The notes beneath the pieces were generated by a model, which saw only the letters and a list, made by a program, of their open reading frames with translations, did not search any database and had not been told where the DNA came from. Of a stretch of DNA of 64,000 bases, positions 23,666 to 37,500 are shown in pieces; position 1 is the first letter of the stretch, and each line of letters opens with the position of its first letter. The stretch is from Tomocerus qinae. Its lineage: Eukaryota > Arthropoda > Collembola > Entomobryomorpha > Tomoceridae. The translations under genes were made by a program, and so were the position numbers. The stretch spans positions 119,400,375 to 119,464,374 of the forward strand of contig CM034546.1 in NCBI GenBank assembly GCA_020055645.1. The letters are read 5' to 3'.

Positions 23666-26246
23666 ATGTTATCGATACAAGTTATTTTTGGTGCAGCAAT
23701 TGTGCTACTAATTCTTTACTTACTAAAACGATATCAATTCTCAGAACAACATCTGGCACCTGGTAAGATATAATGAAATACTAAAACATTTTATTCTGTT
23801 AACTCTTAAGCATATACACACATACTTATAAGGGAATTCAGTACCTAATTAATTAATTTTGCTTACCAACTGTATAATAATTATATTTTTATAGGTCCGT
23901 TTAGATTGCCTGTGTTGGGTACTGTCATTCCCTTTTTACTATCAGGTCCTACCATACCATGGAGAGCAATGGACAGACTTGGGAAGAAATATGGGGATTT
24001 TTTCAGTATGTCTGTCGGGTCTACGTATATAGGTACATTAATGTTTTTCATATGCCCTATAATACTTACTTCTGCATGAAGTTATTGCGGTAAGGGCAAT
24101 TATTATTTTACGGGTAGACTATATAAGATATAAGGAATTATATTGTAAGTATTGGTTGGGAGATAGTTATCCTGAATTCGTACGAAGTCATGCAAGAACT
24201 GCTGCAACGGGATGAATGGAGTTTAAAAGCGGACCACCATTTCCTCCGAGCCAGAGCATTTGGAAAAGAACTCGGTAGAAATAACTTCTGTTACTCTTTC
24301 ACTAGATCCGAGATCCTACCAACATCTATTAATTTCCTCGTTTACATTTCTCATTTGTTAAAGTTGCGAGTTTGAATTTATGGTAAAATATCCTTTTTCT
24401 GCAGGACTGGCATTTGTTAAGACTCCAGCGATATGGCAAGAAATGAGAAAGTTTTCCCAAAGAACTTTGAGAGATTTCGGTTTTGGTAAGAGATTATCAA
24501 TGCAAGGAGTAATAGAAGCAGAGTTAGCTGACACTTTCAAAGAAATAAAAACTGCACTGGATAAAAATAATGGGACTCTACAAATCAAAGACAACTTCAC
24601 ATTGTCTATAATCAATATCTTGTGGAGCATGATGACTGGGATCCGCTATTCACACGATGATCCCAAATTACTTGCACTTCTCGAACTAACTTTTCGAGGA
24701 GCGAAAAAGTCCACTTTCATTAATCCACTTCTGGCCTTCCCCAAGTTACACAATCTAGTTACCAATTTCGGTCACTTTACCAACGATTTCTTCGACGAAT
24801 TAATCATACTTATAAAGGTACTACCTACAGACAGATCTTTGCTTGCCAAAATTCATCCTAAAAGCTCTTTCCACTCCGTTATTCTTCCTTTTGACATTGT
24901 GTTGATGAAACTTTTGATATCTGCAGTCAATAATAGACGAACGCAAGGATAAAGGAGACTATTTACTCGAACCCCAAAATTACATCGATGTATTCCTCAG
25001 GAAAATTAAAGAAACATCAAAAAATACCAACTCTGTCTATACAGGTACATCTCAATTACATTCTGTGAATTATTCCATCTTTTATCTTGCATTCCCTCTA
25101 ACTCTTTTGGCACTGATACTGATCTTCATTCAGTTGTCTGTAACTATATGTTTTTCATCACTATTACTTAGATATTCTCTATAACACTAAAACCAAACTA
25201 ATTTCATTTAGAGGAGCAGTTGATCATTATGCTAGAAGATTTTTGGCTTGTTGGTTCAATGACAACAAGTGCAACTCTAAGCTTCGCAATCCTCTACCTC
25301 GTTCTAAATCCCGACGTTCAGACTAAAGTTCAAAGAGAGATCGATGAGCACGTACCTCGACATTCAATTCCTACCGTTGAAGATATAGAAAAGTGAGATG
25401 CTCTTTTACTTATTACTATTTATCTCACAAAGATACAGTGCTCATCATTTAATCATTTCTAACTACAGTATCGCAATACAATACTGTTCAAATACAATGT
25501 AGGATATACCATTACTTCTACAAAACATCCTAATGATCATCTTGTAATGTAATTTAGAATGCCGTATACTCAAGCAGTAATTTTAGAAATACATCGTCTT
25601 GCTAGTGTTGTGCCTGTGCCAATTCCGCGGACAACAGATAATACGATTACATACAAAGGCTGGAAAGTGCCACCGGTGATTACTTATTTGCACTTTCAAT
25701 TACATAGTTCCTGAGAATGTACCTGATTCTTATTTAATATACTAAATTCTATAATGTTTTACTTTTTGACCATTTAAGGGTACTATAATAGTATCGAATC
25801 ATTGGGCAGTAATGATGGACAAAAATTATTGGGGTGATCCAGAAGTATTTCGTCCGGAAAGGTTTATAAATGATAGTGGCGAGTTTACCCCTGATCGACG
25901 TGTCGTTCATTTCGGATTTGGTACGATGCTTATTTTAGTCCTGTGCACCTACTATACTTTATTGACAGTACTATTACAGATTACGATTTAATTAGTTATG
26001 GCACTTTAGTTAAATAAAATATACATTCAATTACACGTAATTATTCAATCCTTTTGATTCTTAGGAAAACGATATTGCATCGGAGTAACTTTGGTCAACT
26101 CAGTGATTCCAATATTTGTAACAGCATTTCTTCAAAAATTTACAATGTCACTGATTCCTGGAGAGAAGCTACCTAACATGAATCCAAATGTCGGATTTAA
26201 CCTTACGCCCTATCCTTTTAATATCCGCATAGCAGAGAGAGAATGA
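23666..26246 (+). CDS. Cytochrome P450, CYP2 clan, nine exons, complete
   Basis: Haem-thiolate monooxygenase, expected to be anchored in the ER membrane and to use NADPH-P450 reductase. Exons: 23666-23762, 23895-24024, 24150-24274, 24405-24817, 24927-25044, 25212-25392, 25558-25675, 25779-25920, 26065-26246. All introns are GT-AG and short (101-186 bases), and the frame closes to 501 aa, a normal P450 length. Visible landmarks: N-terminal membrane helix at residues 4-20; proline hinge (APGPF, 31-35); C-helix W128xxxR132; I-helix VGSMTTS (308-314); K-helix E365xxR368; PERF (420-423); haem loop FGFGKRYCIG with Cys446. Layout and the RTLRDFGFGK segment point to the CYP2 clan. Oddities: Met311 stands where the I-helix usually has Asp or Glu, and the sequence after CIG is VTLV rather than the common E-x-L-A. 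The exon 2 donor at 24025 (AC|GTATAT) was chosen because it alone keeps the frame into exon 3. Substrate unknown. Confidence 0.95.
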
Positions 26247-26303
26247 GTGATAAGTTTGTAATCATTAAAATATGAACTGTTATTTATTTACGTAAAATCG
26301 AAA

Positions 26304-26309
26304 AATAAA
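26304..26309 (+). terminator. AATAAA polyadenylation signal of the P450 gene
   Basis: AATAAA 58 bases after the P450 stop codon, a usual spacing for a short 3' untranslated region. Confidence 0.55.
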
Positions 26310-29300
26310 AGTTTGAAAATGCAACTATTGATGCTTGAAATGAGATCATTGTGCAATACAGCATTACGTGACAATATTGTAGTGTAGCATGAAAAAGTCT
26401 TTTGTGCGAGTGGTTAATAACTGATTTTACATCTTTCTATTATAGTGGAAATAGAAAAGTTTGCCCCAAAATGTTGCATAAAATGGACAAATATCTGGGA
26501 TATTTCCTTTTGGTAGAAAGTGTATTATTTGGGCTATTGTGTGCAATGTAAAATCTGTCACGTCAACCTTTAATTTGGGAAAGGGCAACGCTCCGTTAAG
26601 TAGACACTAAAGAAGTGTGTACAAAATATAATAGAGTTAGCTCTAACGAGTTTTAAAAGTCCCGGATCGTCACAGTGCATAAATTAAGCTAGAAAAAATA
26701 TGTAACAAAGCTAGAGCTTTGCGTTGGTTACTTTACCGCACCTTTGAACGATGTGTGTAGTTAAATTGGAGAGTAAAATCGATATGTATACGTGAGAGTG
26801 TTTGCGGATGAAAGGGGTACACATTAGCATAGTAATACCTTCCGAAACTGGGAAATAAGCCTCATAACTTTTACTAGGTAAGTATAGGCACTCTGTGTAG
26901 TAGGAAGTAATGTATAGTTAACTAGGTGAGCTATTTTGTGAGAAATTCTCACACGTATATGAAAACAAATGGCTCTGTGGGCCACACTGAACGAAAATTA
27001 ATCTAACCCAGTCTATACCTTCCATAGTCATTTTATTTACTTTGAATTGAAACTACACCTTTAATTTTTGTAACAATGTTAGCTTTGTCTTTCTTTGAAG
27101 GACAGATGAAAACAGCCATAAATCACCTACACATAGGTACCAAATCCTGAACAGTAATAAGGTTGGAAAATTAATACAGTCACGTTCATGTGGCATGCTG
27201 CAGCTTTCTTGTGAAATAATCCAAACATGCAAAAGCCATGCTCGCCTTCGTCTAAATTGCAATTTAAATTGACTTCTGCTCAAAAACATGGTGCCTTTCA
27301 TTAGTAGATCATCCTTCCACTCTAGTGTAACAGTCCGTCCATTTAGTACTTACTCTATCAGTACATACCATTCACTACCCTGTTCCAATAAGCTACTTCT
27401 ATTTCACAGTTGTTCTCCATTATTTGGTTAGTCCTTAACTCGGTAATAGCATGTGGTAATTGAACATGTACCGAATTGACTAACTAATTACGATCTTACA
27501 ATGTTGGCATATGTCCGGAAAAACCTTGCTCTATTAAATATGAAATAGTTATCTCATTGTCAGTGTACATCAAATTTTTTGTCCTCAAACAGACATAATT
27601 TTATTTAAATGCTACTACTGCTACAGTTAGAACTAACTCAAAAACAGAATCATTGATAAGGACAAATGGTTTTAACAACAATGGGTAGGTAATTGCATGT
27701 ACTCTTGATTTACGTAGAAATGTAATTGAAAATGTACCTATAGTGGCTCACTTATAATTACAATATTCCCTGTGGGGAATTTAAATCGTTTGCTCTGCAG
27801 CAAGCCAAAGTAATCTTGTGTTCAAAGGGAAACTAATAGATTGTGTGGCAAGTCTGGCATTTGAGATGCTAAATAGTTAATTTTCGTTAAGTTTTCAGGA
27901 GGAAAAGCAAAGTTTTGGCATTTATTAGAATTCGCCAGTTCAGTACGGTATAATAAGACTACTGATTGTTAAATGTAATTAGGAATTGATGAATTAGCGG
28001 ATTAAAAAGCGGATAACCATTTTTAATGTTATAAAATTTGTACTCTACTATATCTAGGATTATTGTGAATGTTATCATGAAGTTTATAAAGTTTTGATTT
28101 TGATCCTTATAACTATATCCATTAATTAGCGTGCGTGGATTCAATTTGAAACGGCCATTTTAATAGTGGACGTGATATTTAGTAGGGAAATGAAGGAGGT
28201 AAAAAATGTGAGTGAAAGTCAATTGCAGTGGTAAATGGGAGTGGGGAAAGAGTAGAAAGAGGAATTAGTATGCATAAGGTTATTTGCTAAGAAGAAAGTT
28301 ATCCTTTAGGATTTGAGTACGTAACGTTAGGACTTATATCTATGTGTAGTGATTAAGTATAAGTAAAATATGTATATTTCTAGGGAATTAGCATGGGAAA
28401 GTGAACTTACCATCCATGTCCCTGTTGCAAAGTTAGTAATGAATATGTTATTAGAGCAGAAAGTGAGTTCTTAGAGAGAAAGTTGAAGAGGACGCAGTTA
28501 TGTCTTGCCTTCCTGTCAAAGTTGAGTTAAAGGGAGGACGAGAGGTTAGATCGTGGATAAGTCGTTTTCTATCTTCCGCACTTCCCGGCTGTCGTCTAAC
28601 TCGTCCCTCTAAAGTTTATTCTCTAAAGAAAGTCCAGTGAAGTCAAAAGAAAGATGCTTTTCATTCATTGTTGGTTTTTCTTATTGTAGGCTCGTGTAAT
28701 GCTCTCCGCTCACTGTCTTGTCTTATTTTATCTGTCATTAATTTTAATATCAACAGTTCTAACTCACGTTTAACTGGAAAGCCAACTGTGAGGAAATACA
28801 CTTGTGTTGACTTGTCACAAAGCAATTCTATTCAGCATTGGGAAATGCCACGGAAGAGAGACTGTCAGCTTGGAAAGACTGTATCCTCTTTGTGAATATA
28901 AGAAATGTATATTTCCTGCCACACTTTCCACGCCTTGTCTCCTCAATCTACTCTAGTCTAGATTCTAGTATAATAGCGTACGGATGCAACCGACAGAATT
29001 CGGCTAGTCCTACCACTACTACTTACGACCAGAGTTATTTTTAGCTGGTCACTATTGTGCTATCATTTACATACCTATACCAACTGACGCTTTGTTAGTA
29101 ACATTACAAATATCCAAATATCACGCATTCAAAGACTCACTCAATCACCTAAATCAACGTGTCCTTATCGCTTTTCATTAAGTACTTCGTATTACTTTTC
29201 CGACTCCTTTCTTTGTCACTTTAGCCAAGTCGTGTATTTAACTTATTTCCAGCAATAATACTATTTCACAAAGTTAAGGTCATTTTATTTATCACCTTCT

Positions 29301-30889
29301 CCTTTTATCACTCTCTCCACTTCATTTTATTGCAGAAAAGACAGGATAGCAATCGTCTCGTTTATTTACACCTTCCTTGACTATTCAGTTCTTTGACATT
29401 TTACACAATTTTGTCTCCAAGTTTGATAACAGCGGTCCAATGTTTCCAACGGTTGAAGACGAGACTTTACTGAAATGAGGAACAACACAGAAAATTTGGT
29501 TTTAGAAATGGTTTGTATTAATAAGCATAATTTATGATGAATTGTCATAAACCCACAGGGGAGAAAGCCCCATAGTCATGCATGGATTGGACCAAATAAA
29601 TTGAGTTAACAAATTGTCTTCTACGTAGTCATTTCTATTTGGACAATGGATGGCACGTGAACTTTATTAATTAGGCATGACTAATGATTTACTCAACCTT
29701 GATTTTTTCATGTGGTTTAGATTTCCCTAGTTGTCATATGCTCAATAGATTATTCTGATTGCACGCTATAAAACTTAAATACTATCCTTCGCTCTCTATA
29801 AATAGTAAAAGCATCACCCAAATAAAAGTTTAGTGTCCAAGTATACACTTTATTTAGCTGTAATGTTTACCTACGACTGTAAACCTGGAATCTACAAACA
29901 GTACAGGCTAAAAATTGCTTTCTCTCCTGATGAAAAGACCTTTTCGTGTGTAATTGTGGTGTGTCTGTACACACAAAAGAAAAATGGATCGAAAGATATA
30001 TTTAATCGATCGCTCGGTATAATATCCTGTACCTACATACGTAACACGATAAACCTGCTATACATAAGTACCCCTTGCTTCCTACAACAATGAACAAGCA
30101 TTTGAACTTTATTGAACTATATTGACATAAAAATCCTATGTAAAACACAAACTAAGCCATATTTTGTTACAAGCACATCAATTCTAATGGTAATATTTAT
30201 TCTATTGTGTCCAGGAAATATCTTCTGATGGAAAATGACAAGTAAATGTTAATTCAGAAAGCCGATTTTAGTAGTGCCAAAAATATTCCAATTTGCAAAA
30301 TGATCGTAGACACTCCAGCCTTGTAAATACTACGTATTAATACGAATTACTAATTTTCTCATTCTCAACATACATTTTCCTGATTAAATCTATACATTGA
30401 AGTGCAAATACCATTAGTGTAGAAGACTTAAATAAAAAATATGGCCACACGCTTAGGAACAGGAAAAAATTGTGCTCTCGAGTCCTATACTAAGTCAGGG
30501 TTTATGATACTGGAAAAGGTATGTCAAATATTAGGAGCATTATGAGTTGGCCCGTTCATTTTTCGTGCTTGATCTTTGCTCGGACTTTTTGAGTGTAAGA
30601 AAATTAGATTTATTTGCCTGTCAACAAAAGAGAGCATCAGAGCAAAAGGAAACGTGAACACTCGACTCGAGCTTGTATGCAATATACAAGATCAACTCAT
30701 ATGATATAGTAAATGTGCCTTTGCTTGTTAATCTAATCTAACGGATCTTACTTTGTTTCCTAATACATCAAATAACCATATCGCTAAAGAATAACATTGG
30801 CAATAAGGTCAGCGGATCAATTTCCAATAAATTCTTTCAGCCATGGAAGATTAACGTGACATGTTTCTTGCAGCACTTCTATATCAACA
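26310..30889. other. Intergenic DNA, no supported gene
   Basis: Short open frames only. A plus-strand frame at 28668-28895 follows an acceptor-like TTCTTATTGTAG but shows no motif or donor. An imperfect inverted repeat (GGACGAG...GTTAGA against TCTAACTCGTCC) lies at about 28534-28613. Confidence 0.45.
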
Positions 30890-31515
30890 ATCTTTATGAC
30901 ATTTTATCTCTAACATTTTGTGGACTATCACATAAGCAGGTACATACTTTTTATTTATGAACTTGGCTCAAAAATAGGTCGAACAAATACATTTACCATC
31001 TGCATGATTCAATATTAGAATAAAAGTTCATTCAGTATTAGAAATATTTCAGAGCATTATATCTTATTTTACGATACCATATTCGACCTTTATCTGTATT
31101 AATCTGAGTTAATCGAATATTGTTGAGGGTCAGAATTACAGCTATAGTCGCTTATATTTGTAATAATGGTAATTCTAAATTTTTTGGATTCTACATTTTG
31201 GAAAATAATCTGTCATGAATATGTACAGTCGTTCTAATTAGAATTAAAAATATAGGCGACTATATTTGTAATTCTGACACATAACAATATTCTATTACAA
31301 ATCAATTCAGGTGGTACAAACAACTATCGAATATAATATAATGGTTATACAAGGCTGAGATGTTTATAAAACTGAAATAAAACTATATTCTAATATTGAA
31401 TCATGCAGACGGTAAATGTATTGGTTCGACCTATTTTTTAGCCAAGTGAATACATAAAAAAGGGTGTACCTGCTTATGTGACAATCCACAAAATGTTAAA
31501 GATAAAATAAATATA
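30890..31515. mobile_element. Long foldback element, copy B of the nested-palindrome family
   Basis: The outer parts are inverted relative to each other. The block around 30911-30945 (CTAACATTTTGTGGACTATC, ACATAAGCAGGTAC) returns as complement at about 31465-31500, and TTTACCATCTGCATGATTCA near 30992 returns near 31405. Inside lie the small palindromes shared with copies A and C (GTCAGAATTACA..., ATATAGTCGC). Total length is about 0.63 kb. The left arm is more diverged than the right. It has no coding capacity. Confidence 0.7.
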
Positions 31516-33386
31516 AAGAAAGTGTACATACAAGATAAGTTGATGTTGGAAGCAACTTTTCTTTTGAAAGAAGTAAACTGGTTAAGTGCATTGAAGTTTC
31601 TTGTAGTTGACAGAAATTTCGAGAAAAGACACACTACACAATAGGTTTGTAATATTCAGTGTAGAAGGCATGTACTTGATTTACCACTTGAAAAAGAATG
31701 AAGAAAAGTAGCTCGAGTAGAATGCCAAGATTGATTGTGGCGTAGACTGAAATAGAATCGTAATGAGAGAGAAGATGAGACGAGAAAACGAAAAACTTTC
31801 ACCACTTGCAGTTGTAATACTTGAGAGTATTTCACTAATGGTGGTTTCGCTCTGTTTTTTGCTCAACTACACAATGTGTTCTGTTAAGTACACTAAAGAT
31901 GGTCCACTTTAGCCAAAGAAATCCAAAGTTCCTGTTAACACTTTATTTTGAGACTTGCTTTCTCCTTTCACTTCACTGACTTATGCAATTAGAAGTCCTT
32001 AAACATCAAATCTGTTCACAGGAGTCTAGAAACAGGGCTAATTTTTGTATGTAGAATATTAAAAGAGTACTTTCTTGACTTTCTCCTCTTTGGGAGAACA
32101 CCTTTGCAGTTTCAGTGCGGAATAGTGTGCATGGAATTTATGATAAATTTTATGGTGATATGACTCAAATGTGCTGGCTCAGTCAAGTTAACTCAAGCCA
32201 ACTCAAGTCAGCCACAGAATAAAGATTTTTCACAGAGATTGTACATTCTAGAGTGCTGTAAGTTTTCCACAGTACAAGAAGTATGCCTTCAATTGTATTG
32301 CATTCTGTGTAATAACAAACGAATACTGTATTATTTTACGTGTTCGATTCAGTTCCCCCAAAACTCCTAAAACTATAGGTTAGTACATACTTGGTAGCAA
32401 TGAGATGGAATGAATGCTTTCACCATACAGAAATTCTATTGTGCTGACGGAATGTATTATAGAATTGGATTGTATCTCTATTGGAGTGGATGGGGACTTG
32501 TAGTATATATATGTATGTATATACTGCTTGTAGGTATCCTAACCATATATATACTCTGCATGTATATATGTACGGGGTCAGAGGATGTTTTATGTTAAAT
32601 CGAGAGTTAGCACAGAGTTTGTACAGTGCAGTAGAGCGGGATAGACTGACTTTCGGGAAGTCCTTTTAGAAAAAGACGTAACTCGGTTACGTAGGGTGAG
32701 GAATTATTTTTGTACAGCAGTGTGAGTGTGTTAGTCGGGACTACCGCCAGTCTAAGTGAAACGAAGCCAAGTCAACCGTCGAAGCGGGTCGCAGTGGCTT
32801 GTTCGTCTATTCTTCTGGTCTGGAGAGAAGGAATTCGTCGGGTGTGCACTCGGGAACGAACAAAGTCGTAATACTGCAGTGGTGCAGCAGTTCAACCCAG
32901 CTCACTCTTTCTCCTATCTACTCGTCGTCCATTTACTCCTCACTTCCAAATTCTCCAGCAGTAGTATCACATAAGAAGGAAAGTGAGCCAGAGCACTGGG
33001 GCTGAGTGCGGTGCGGTACGAATGCCAAACGTGGCTCAAGCGGGATTCCAATTTCACTCCTCCGTCTTATAGTAATGCATAGTCATAGCGTCCAAGTCCA
33101 TGTCATGCCAATTCAGAGCAGGCCAGGCTAGGCAGACCCATCCAGACCACTCCAGGACAGACAGAATAAACCCAACCGCACAAAGTCCAAATCCTGCCAA
33201 TGCATGTAATGCTCAATGCTAAAACGTACTTACGGTTTGTTACCCTACATACATACATTAGACCATTCACTTCATATATGCACTTATAAACAATACAAAT
33301 AATATATAACTGGACTCTACTCTGCATATACTAACCATTATTGTCTGCTATATGCATATGCGTTTTCTTCGAGGCTTTTACTCACT
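31516..33386. other. Intergenic DNA with a more GC-rich block
   Basis: About 32600-33200 is visibly more GC-rich than its surroundings and richer in CG dinucleotides. Overlapping plus-strand frames of 60-72 codons there share no family motif. Decayed 10-bp periodicity is seen at 32183-32214 (CTCAGTCAAG, TTAACTCAAG, CCAACTCAAG) and about 33091-33200 (units ending in CCA). It could be a promoter or first-exon region, but I cannot show this. Confidence 0.4.
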
Positions 33387-34500
33387 AACACCGTTTCCTG
33401 GAATGAAGAAGGATGTTTTGGTTGTTGCTCCGAATTGAATTTGATAGGGCGGGTGCTACACACTGCCTATTTACTTTATGTATTTACAGTCGCTTTCTTC
33501 CAAACAAGTTCAACTCCTTCGCTCTCCAATTCCCTTCTTATACTCCCCTCTCATTTTAGTCCAACTGATATCCTGCTCCAATCTAGTTAGACTTAACTAT
33601 TTTGCCCTTTACCAATGTGTCATTTATACCTAAGTCTCTGCCTACCTTTAACAACCTTGTTTCTCATGTCATGCACCAGCAATCAATACTCCAGATAATG
33701 ACTAATACAATTGGCACCAAAGAATTTATTGTGACACTATAATTACCGAAATTATACTTTACCTCACAATTGCCATTATGGCAGTACAGTTCAGACTTGA
33801 ATCTTTTATTTTTCTTTTAATGACTTTAATTATTTTACCTTTTGAGTACTTATCTTACTGCTCTACTCTAATTATAAATTAGTTTTATTTTTCCTGTTCA
33901 ATTAGATGTCCTCAGTATGTAATTCAAACATAAATTAACACAATACAAATGCATCAGTAGCTTTCACTCGTTCAGTCAATAATAATAGGCCTAAATGAAA
34001 TGTAAAAACAACTATACTTTAACCTAATATTGACTATTTCATAGTTATCAATACCAAATACACTCTAGCAATCTACACTATATTATATACACTTCACAGA
34101 AATGATTTCTTGTTTGACAAATCTGCATTACTATATAATAGAATATTGCTATGTGTCAGAATTACAAATATAGTCGCCTATATTTGTAATTCTAATTTAG
34201 AATGACTGTACAAAATCACGATAATTTTATATCCCAAAATGTGGGTTTAAAAAATTTAAAATTACAAATATAAGCGACTATATTTGTAATTCTGACACAT
34301 AACAATATTCTATTTTATATTAATGCAGATATTGTCAAATAAAGAACCTCTTTCATGTATGATATAATGGTTATACAAGGCTGACATGATTGTAATGCTG
34401 AAATAAAACTTTATTCCAATATGGAATCATGCAGATGGTAAATGTATAGCCACAAGTACGACTTCCGTATTCATAACGAGTTGACTGTTTGTTATTCATT
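33387..34500. mobile_element. Composite foldback element, copy C
   Basis: 33387-33772 is nearly identical to 15730-16117 in copy A. A 340-base segment with no match in copy A follows (about 33773-34115). Next comes the foldback, with arms about 34115-34190 and 34261-34337, and a tail to about 34500 that matches copy A. The inner 12-bp-arm palindromes around GTCGCC and GCGACT are intact. The colinear match over three segments shows that A and C are copies of one composite unit rather than chance neighbours. Confidence 0.7.
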
Positions 34501-37500
34501 TTAAAATTGCAAGCAAGACTAAAATTTAGTTTTAGCAACAGAAAAGGTCACTGAACAATTTTTATGAGAATTCCACGTAGACAAAATGTAGTACAAACAG
34601 CAATTCTAAATATGCCTCTTCCCTGAAAAGGTGGTATGAGCCATAAATATTTAATCAAAAGTAACTTCCAAAAATAATGAGCATGACTATCCGTGCATTT
34701 TTAGATATCACTTTCTGCCATTTGTTTTCTTTGAATACAACCAGAATTTACTGGTGTATGCATGAGCAACGATGAACGTAGTAGATTTGATTACCGTTAA
34801 AATAATTAACCCGTGTTTAGCTGTCAGAAATGAAATACATAAGCATATGGGCCTACAAGCTTTAGATTTTGAAGTGAGCATAGAAATCCGTTTGATAGAA
34901 ACTCTCGCATTGAAAGTGAGAGTCCAATTATGCTGAAGGTTGGCTATTGGAATCTGAAGAGCGATTCATATATGTGGCCCAACATGCAATAGTGTGAGGT
35001 AAGTAGGGAACTAATCTTTAGAAAACTATTCAAAGTGATCCTCATTCACTCATTGTCAGTTTGGATCTGCGGATTCAGTCTTGAAACTTGAATGTCTGTG
35101 CCATTTAGGGAGAAAGTCTTCCTCATCCAAGACATTTGTAGTCTGTATCTGTACATTTAAAACAATGAATGAACTCGTTCATCTTACGTATGCATAGGTA
35201 ACTGTTATACTTATGATATAGTTTCCTAATAAAGACCTAGATGTTCGTATTTATTACAGCAAAACTCTAATGGTAGCATTTACGTATACAAATACATCTT
35301 ATTCAAGCCAAATACGAGATGTTGCTACATAAATAAGTATACTGTTGTAAGGCATGGTAAGTATGAAATGGGATTTGTGTTCGCAATGATTGGATTGCTA
35401 ATGTTACGACCAGAGTAGTGGTTAATGCTTAGCTTGACTAGCTTATGTTGCAATTGCATTTACGATTATGGGGAATGGAAACGGTCAACGTCCAGCTCTC
35501 CAAACTGAACAAAGTTAACTTTCCTACGTATTCTAACCACCGTACCTGAGACCTGAGTGCCTACTGTAACCTGTACTGAACAGACACACTAAGCCAATTT
35601 CCAACAGAAGAGTGCAATTTATTTTATTGGATTAAATAATTATTTTAATTCTACTCGGGTCTTCCAACTTAAAGTTTGCCTTTTCCCGTGCCCCAGAATC
35701 GTAGATAAAAGACTAAGTGGCAGCAGTAGAAATACCAGCACATGCTACTGTAAATTGATACAAGAAACAAGTAGTTGCTTTTCTATTATTAAGTATATGC
35801 GAGCTAAAAGACAACAGACATCGTTCGAACCATTGAGAGATTCAACAGGACAATTCAAATGGCATGGATTTAGAAAATGAGATAAAATTACTTTGGTCAT
35901 TTCGGCCAGGTGGACATTCAAAGTGATTTTCACCATTGTTTTACTTTTCTCCTATACTGCACACTCTAAACAAAGCAACCAAATACTACTCTGTAATTGC
36001 CCAATTGAATCTAGTTCACATGCATATTAGGAAATGCACTGCAATTTTACATTCTTAGAAAACAGCCTTCGCCTGACCACACAGGGCATTATTATTGATG
36101 AAAGTTAGTTCGCCTGGGTGGGGAACGGTAATGAATTGTATTCCAGGACGATGATTTTGGCTTTTAGTGAAATAAAAAACTCTATAGGTATATTTTTAAT
36201 ATAGTATAGGCAGTACTTTTGCAGAAAGCAGAAATATCGCATAAATTGACCTTGCCTTTTGATTTTTATTCGACATTTAGAAAATGTTTATTGAATATGA
36301 TTTATGGACGCAAGAGATATGGTTTTAAGTGAGTGAGTACTTAATACTTAAGTGAAAAAGCCTTTTAGGTTATTGTGGAAGCAATGTAGGTCTATAGACC
36401 TGGGGCAGTTCAGAATTGCATCATTGCGTGTGGTAGTATGGTATAAACATCAATTGATATAATAATACTTAGAATTTCGCGAACTTCTAGTGTTTTCTGC
36501 TGAAAAAAGGTTTTCCGGAGAAAGCAGAAGTCTAAAGTAGAAGCTGACAACTGAAATACTGCAACGCGAGCACTTTGCATTGGAATTAGTGGGTCTACTT
36601 ACTGAACTGGGCCGATGTTGAGTTGGCTTATCCAGACCTTACTATAGCTATTTCAATTCAGATCAGATTTACATCCTTATGTACTTACTCTCTTATCTCC
36701 AGAACAATGGGCCAAGTAAATACGTAATATACACAAGCGTCATCAGAAATACTTACTTCTGGTTAGTGCTTGTAGAGTATAGAAAATAAAAGTATAGTAG
36801 TTGGAGATTTATAAAAGTTATACATAGAGATACGAGAATACGGTCCGTTTAACTTTCCCTATAGAGTGGGAGTTGATGAGTATAGTAGAAGAAATTCATA
36901 TCATTCCTGGTATATTAGTATAGTAAACATATTATAGGGAGATCGTTGTGCTGTATGTATACTTAGGTTGTATCTGTAGTGATGTGAGTGCACGTCCTGC
37001 CTCCGTAGGAAACGACTAACTTGCTTGAGATCCGTAACTTAGCATGTATAGAAGAAGTTCGCATGCTACACATGGCTAGTCCCTTTCGCCTGCAGGATTC
37101 ATGAGAGTCGTTTCTGCCTCCATCCCAGTCAGACATTGCATTCTACAAAGTACTACTGTCTCTACTGCGGTGCGGATCAATTTTTGACGCAGCCCTCTAC
37201 TCACACTTTCTCCACAGTCTTCCGTTACTGGAAGTCGGGACTTTCCTAATGGTAACACTATTTCGGCTCCTCACACCTCCTGCTCTCTCCAACCTCGTGG
37301 CTTCCTACATGTACATACACGAAAATGGATATGAGTCACGTGGACTTGACACATACTATTATTACATAGTACTAACCATATAATAATACACATGTATATA
37401 CATAAGAAATGCTGTACTTAGGAATTGTAAAAGTACATCAAGAAGGTGTTGTTATTGTTTACCTTGTATAATAATATTAGGCACATTTAACTCGGTTCAC

